DNA from: JACKFB01 sp041389525
Lineage (GTDB): Bacteria > Myxococcota_A > UBA9042 > PHBI01 > JACKFB01
Direction of reading: 5' to 3'
DNA length: 64,000 nt
NCBI GenBank assembly: GCA_041389525.1
Contig: JAWKRR010000028.1
Location: 29,075-93,074 of the forward strand
The translations under genes were made by a program, and so were the position numbers. Below the pieces are notes generated by a model, which saw only the letters and a list, made by a program, of their open reading frames with translations, was not told the DNA's origin and did no database searches. This document shows, one piece after another, positions 60,708 through 64,000 of this stretch. Every line of letters begins with the position of its first letter. The stretch's first letter is position 1.

Positions 60708-60873
60708 TAGGCAACCTTGTGACCTGGGCCCGCGGGAGCATATGGCTTCAGGCGGTTGCGTCAACGAGGACGTTGTGGCGTTACTCGGCCGACGCGCCGA
60801 GGTGGCCCCGCACGCGGCGTCTCATGTAGTGTGCAGACCGCGCGGGGGCGCAGTGCAGGACAGGAGCGACCGG

Positions 60874-62415
60874 ATGAGCGTGGACTACGGGTCGATGATT
60901 CGACTCGACAAGATCGACCCGACAGTGGCGATGCCTTTCAACCACCGGGTCATCGGCAACGCGGTGCTCATCGCCAACGACCTGGGCGACCACACGTTCT
61001 TGTCGCCCGAGGAGTTCAGGCGCTTCGTCGAGGGCGAGGTGAAGCCGGGCGAGCCGCTCTACACGCGCCTGGCCGAGAAGCGCTTCATCGCGAAGGAGAT
61101 CGACGTCGCGGCCGAGGCGATTCGCTTTCGGCGTCGCAAGGGCTTCCTGGCCTACGGGCCTACCCTGCACGCGATGGTGCTGACCGAGCGCTGTAACCAC
61201 GGCTGCCAGTACTGCCACTCGTCGGTGGTGGGCATGGGCCGCGTCGACACCGACATGTCCATCGAGGTGGCCACCAAGGCCGTCAACATGGCGCTGTCGA
61301 CCACCAGCCCGTGGCTGACCATCGAGTTTCAGGGCGGCGAGCCGACGGCGAACTGGGACACCCTGGTCCACATCGTCAAGTACGCGCAGGAGCGCAACAA
61401 AGAGGTCAAGAAGGAGCTGAGCTTCGCCCTGGTGACGAACTTCAGCCTGATGACCGAGGAGCGCCTCGACTTCCTCATCGAGAACCGCGTGCAGATCTGC
61501 TGCAGCCTCGATGGGCCCGAGGACCTGCACAACAAGATCCGCATCTACAAGGGCGGCAACTCGTGGCAACTGACCACGGGCTGGATCAAGCGGGTCAACG
61601 AGCGCTACGTCGAGATGGGGCTGGACCCGCAGCTTTACCGGGTCGAGGCGCTGCCGACGATCACACGCGACTCGCTGACGCGGCACAAGGAGATCGTCGA
61701 CACCTACGTCTCCGTGGGGAGTCGGGCGGTGTTCTTGCGCAAGCTGGACCCCTTCGGGTTCGCCGAGGCGACGGCGCGCAAGCTCGGCTACGAGATGGAG
61801 GAGTTCATCGAGTTCTACAAGACCGCGGTGGACTACATCATCGAGCTGAACAAGCAGGGCGTGGAGGTCATGGAGCGCCACGCCGCCATCATGCTGTCGA
61901 AGATCATGCGCGAGTCCGACCCGAACTACCTGGACCTGCGCACGCCCGGCGGCGCGGTCATCGGGCAGGTCGGCTACCACCCCGACGGGCGCGTGTTCTC
62001 GAGCGACGAGGGCCGCATGGTCGGCGCGATGAACGACGACATCTTCGCGGTGGGCCACGTCGACGGGACGTACCAGGACATCGTGCGCAGCGACACCGTG
62101 CGCGCGCTGGTCTTCGCCAGCACCAACGACAGCCAGCCCGGCTGCGTCAGCTGCACCTACAAGGTCTGGTGCGGCCAGCAGCCCGAGTACAACTACAAGA
62201 CCCAGGGCTCGATCTTCGGGCGGATGGCCGACTCGAACTGGTGCCGCAAGCACAAGTACATCTTCGACTTCCTCATGGAGAAGCTCGAGCGGGCCGACCC
62301 GGTGGAGATGGAGATCTTCGACCGCTGGACGACCAACCGGCGCCAGGATCACTTCGTGCAGTCCATCGAGGCGCCGACGGACGCGCCCGCGCCAACGCCG
62401 GCGCCCGCGGGCTGA
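60874..62415 (+). CDS. Radical SAM/SPASM protein resembling HxsB
   Basis: 513 aa; ATG 60874 with AGGAG 9 bases upstream. Radical SAM motif TERCNHGCQYCHSS (C107, C111, C114), IEFQGGEPTANW for SAM, and a SPASM-like C-terminus with CVSCTYKVWCGQQPE and, further on, a Cys in SNWCRKH. The N-terminal PLYTRLAEKRFI and HAMVLTERC segments resemble HxsB, the His-Xaa-Ser system maturase. A HxsB normally works with HxsC, HxsD and a His-x-Ser repeat peptide HxsA; none is seen nearby, so it is either an orphan or works with genes elsewhere. The Ala/Pro tail of 20 residues is extra. Confidence 0.8.
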   Translation: MSVDYGSMIRLDKIDPTVAMPFNHRVIGNAVLIANDLGDHTFLSPEEFRRFVEGEVKPGEPLYTRLAEKRFIAKEIDVAAEAIRFRRRKGFLAYGPTLHAMVLTERCNHGCQYCHSSVVGMGRVDTDMSIEVATKAVNMALSTTSPWLTIEFQGGEPTANWDTLVHIVKYAQERNKEVKKELSFALVTNFSLMTEERLDFLIENRVQICCSLDGPEDLHNKIRIYKGGNSWQLTTGWIKRVNERYVEMGLDPQLYRVEALPTITRDSLTRHKEIVDTYVSVGSRAVFLRKLDPFGFAEATARKLGYEMEEFIEFYKTAVDYIIELNKQGVEVMERHAAIMLSKIMRESDPNYLDLRTPGGAVIGQVGYHPDGRVFSSDEGRMVGAMNDDIFAVGHVDGTYQDIVRSDTVRALVFASTNDSQPGCVSCTYKVWCGQQPEYNYKTQGSIFGRMADSNWCRKHKYIFDFLMEKLERADPVEMEIFDRWTTNRRQDHFVQSIEAPTDAPAPTPAPAG

Positions 62416-62420
62416 GCGAG

Positions 62421-63413
62421 CTAGCGAGCCCCGTAGTTGTGGGCGCTGGATTCTTCGTTGCGGTCGGTGGCTGACGGCGGCGCGGGCGATAGCGCCGTGA
62501 TCTCCGCGTAGAGGGCGTCGGTCATCGGCAGGTCCGCCGCGGCCAGGGCCGGCTCGAGCTGCGCGAGGTTGCGGGCGCCGATGAGCGGTGCGGTGACCGC
62601 GGGGTGGTGCGCGACCCAGGCGATGGCGAGGCTCACCGGGTGGTGGCCGTGAGCCCGCGCGAGCGCGGTGAAGCGCTCGGCTAGCTCGTAGTGGCCCGGA
62701 TCGGCGTAGCGCACCTTGTACATGGGGTTGTCGACCAGCCGCCCGCCCTCGGGCCGCCGGTCGACGCCGTACTTGCCGGAGAGCAGCCCGCCGCCCAGCG
62801 GGCTGTACGGGAAGACGCCGACCCCGGAGGCGTGCGCCATGGGGAGGATCTCGACCTCGGCCTGGCGTTTGACCAGGTTGTACATGGGCTGCACGCAGAC
62901 CAGCGGTGCCAGGCCCAGGCGCTCGCTGATGCCCAGGGCGCGCGAGGTCTGCCAGGCCGCGTAGTTGCTGACCGCCGGGTAGAGCACCTTGCCCGAGCGC
63001 ACTAGGTCGTCCAGCGCCCGCAGCGTCTCCTCGGGAGCGGTCTCGGCGTCGTACCGGTGCACGTAGAAGATGTCGACGCGGTCGGTGCAGAGCCGGCGGA
63101 GGCTGGCCTCGACGGCGCGGACCAGGTGGTAGCGCGAGGCCCCGCGGCCGTTGGGGTCATCGGAGGTCGGGAAGTAGGCCTTGGTCGCGATGACCAGCCG
63201 GTCCCGGTGGGGAGCCATGAAGCAGCCCAGCATCTCTTCAGAGCGGCCGCCGTTGTAGACGTCGGCCGTGTCGAAGACGTTGACGCCCGCCTCGAGCGCC
63301 CGCTCGAAGATCGCCCGCGATGTGGCCTCGTCCGCGTCGCCGCCAAAGGCCATCGTGCCCATCGCCAGCTTGGAGACGCGCAGGCCCGTCCTGCCCACAA
63401 AGCGGTACTCCAT
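62421..63413 (-). CDS. Aldo/keto reductase
   Basis: 330 aa. The (beta/alpha)8 AKR fold is visible: N-terminal EYRFVGRTGLRVSKLAMGTM, catalytic tetrad NVFDTADVYNGG (Asp, Tyr), VIATKAY (Lys) and FYVHRYD (His), and PLIGARNLAQLEPAL for NADPH binding. It is probably a cytoplasmic NADPH-dependent oxidoreductase of the YghZ/Gcy-like group; substrate unknown. It is convergent with the HxsB-like gene (6 bp apart). Confidence 0.9.
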   Translation of the reverse strand: MEYRFVGRTGLRVSKLAMGTMAFGGDADEATSRAIFERALEAGVNVFDTADVYNGGRSEEMLGCFMAPHRDRLVIATKAYFPTSDDPNGRGASRYHLVRAVEASLRRLCTDRVDIFYVHRYDAETAPEETLRALDDLVRSGKVLYPAVSNYAAWQTSRALGISERLGLAPLVCVQPMYNLVKRQAEVEILPMAHASGVGVFPYSPLGGGLLSGKYGVDRRPEGGRLVDNPMYKVRYADPGHYELAERFTALARAHGHHPVSLAIAWVAHHPAVTAPLIGARNLAQLEPALAAADLPMTDALYAEITALSPAPPSATDRNEESSAHNYGAR

Positions 63414-63416
63414 GGC

Positions 63417-64000
63417 CTAGAACTCCTCGGGTTTGCACTTCGGGTCGACCTGCAAGAGCGTCTTGATGGTCGACTTGAGGCTGGCGAGATCGCTCGCCGT
63501 CACCGGCACCGCCTGACCGCCGCCCGCGGTCGCGATGCGCTCGTTTTGCCCGAAGCTCCCGCCGGCGCCGGCCGAGAGGTTCACGACGGTGGTGCGGATC
63601 GAGACCTCCGAGCCATCGGGCCGCGAGAGCGCGCCGTGGCCATCGGGGTCGACCGTGGTCGGGACATTGGCCGGCGTCTGCTTGGCGCCCAGACAGATCC
63701 CGTCCTCGCAGCTCGCCCCGCCGCGGCAGTCCGCCGAGGTCGCGCAGTTCAACCCGAAGGCCAAGCGCTTGGCCTGGACTGCCGGATTGAAGAACTCGGT
63801 CTCGCTTTGAAACGCGCTCTCCCCGCCGTCGGTGAAGAGCACGATCAGGCTGTCGCGGCAGTGGCGGAAGGGGTCGCGGCAGGTGCCCTCGGTGCAGACA
63901 TAGCCGGTGGAGCCGCAGTCGCTCGAGACCTGGCACGGCTTGCCGTCGACCAGCACGAAGCGCCGGAAATACTCGCCCGCGTAGAAGAGGCTCTTGCCCA
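63417..64000 (-). CDS. vWA-like Cys-rich protein (partial, runs off right edge)
   Basis: At least 194 residues are visible, N-terminus missing. DSLIVLFTDGGES resembles the MIDAS-proximal strand of a von Willebrand A domain. It is surrounded by Cys-rich segments (CQVSSDCGSTGYVCTEGTCRD, CATSADCRGGASCEDGICLG) typical of exported myxobacterial proteins. The end is STIKTLLQVDPKCKPEEF. Probably a secreted or surface protein with metal-dependent adhesion; partial, so length and domains upstream are unknown. Confidence 0.6.
   Translation of the reverse strand, partial: GKSLFYAGEYFRRFVLVDGKPCQVSSDCGSTGYVCTEGTCRDPFRHCRDSLIVLFTDGGESAFQSETEFFNPAVQAKRLAFGLNCATSADCRGGASCEDGICLGAKQTPANVPTTVDPDGHGALSRPDGSEVSIRTTVVNLSAGAGGSFGQNERIATAGGGQAVPVTASDLASLKSTIKTLLQVDPKCKPEEF

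Overview
This window is a GC-rich (about 70%) chromosomal segment, almost wholly coding. It probably comes from a Myxococcota-like (deltaproteobacterial-type) bacterium. The case for that rests on many lipoproteins with lipoboxes, an outer-membrane barrel protein, Cys-rich repeat proteins (one ending in a MYXO-CTERM-like GGC / hydrophobic / RRRR tail), two large Slt-type lytic transglycosylases, a type-2-like IleRS and the codon bias. No tRNA, rRNA, CRISPR array, transposase or phage gene was seen. Start codons are often GTG, and 4-bp GTGA/ATGA stop-start overlaps are frequent.

Layout. 1-4.2 kb: a MerR-like fragment, a NYN RNase with two LOTUS/OST-HTH domains, an acyl-CoA-ligase-like enzyme and a DUF2203 protein. 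4.3-13.7 kb: YqiA-like hydrolase, Slt-like transglycosylase, TPR lipoprotein, outer-membrane barrel, RND/MMPL exporter and PhnD-like binding protein, suggesting envelope maintenance and transport. 13.7-16.5 kb (minus): a two-gene operon with a small degenerate tubulin/FtsZ-like protein and a translationally coupled helical partner. 16.7-23.6 kb (plus): a tightly overlapping operon encoding a Cys-rich repeat surface protein, a 617-aa orphan, an 824-aa terpene-cyclase-like toroid fused to a SPASM-like Cys knuckle and a possible ABBA-type domain, and a radical SAM enzyme. This is the best candidate for an undescribed system. 23.5-26.0 kb (minus): VOC protein, secreted Cys-containing protein and a free-standing E2-type acyltransferase domain.

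26-36 kb: M3 metallopeptidase lipoprotein, Lon-substrate-domain protein, Hpt protein, helical protein, stand-alone response regulator, MenH-like hydrolase, beta-helix protein, carboxypeptidase-regulatory-domain lipoprotein and cyclophilin. 36-43 kb: MoaA with an FdhF-like molybdoenzyme, a phasin-like protein with an H1-like tail and a second lytic transglycosylase. 43-50 kb (plus): membrane TPR protein, DUF4388 protein, PhoH, YbeY, and a KDPG-aldolase-like/PfkB-like pair whose catalytic motifs look eroded. 50-64 kb: a structured noncoding region before a 2Fe-2S ferredoxin, then HAD phosphatase, M29 aminopeptidase, HIT protein, UspA tandem protein, an AsmA-like/GT51 fusion, a small lipoprotein, IleRS, an orphan HxsB-like radical SAM/SPASM protein, an aldo/keto reductase and a partial vWA-like protein.

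A 51-53 bp inverted-repeat element (GGCAATCGCG, 31-33 nt, CGCGATTGCC) occurs three times in two intergenic regions. Function calls rest on motif reading only; no database search was possible.
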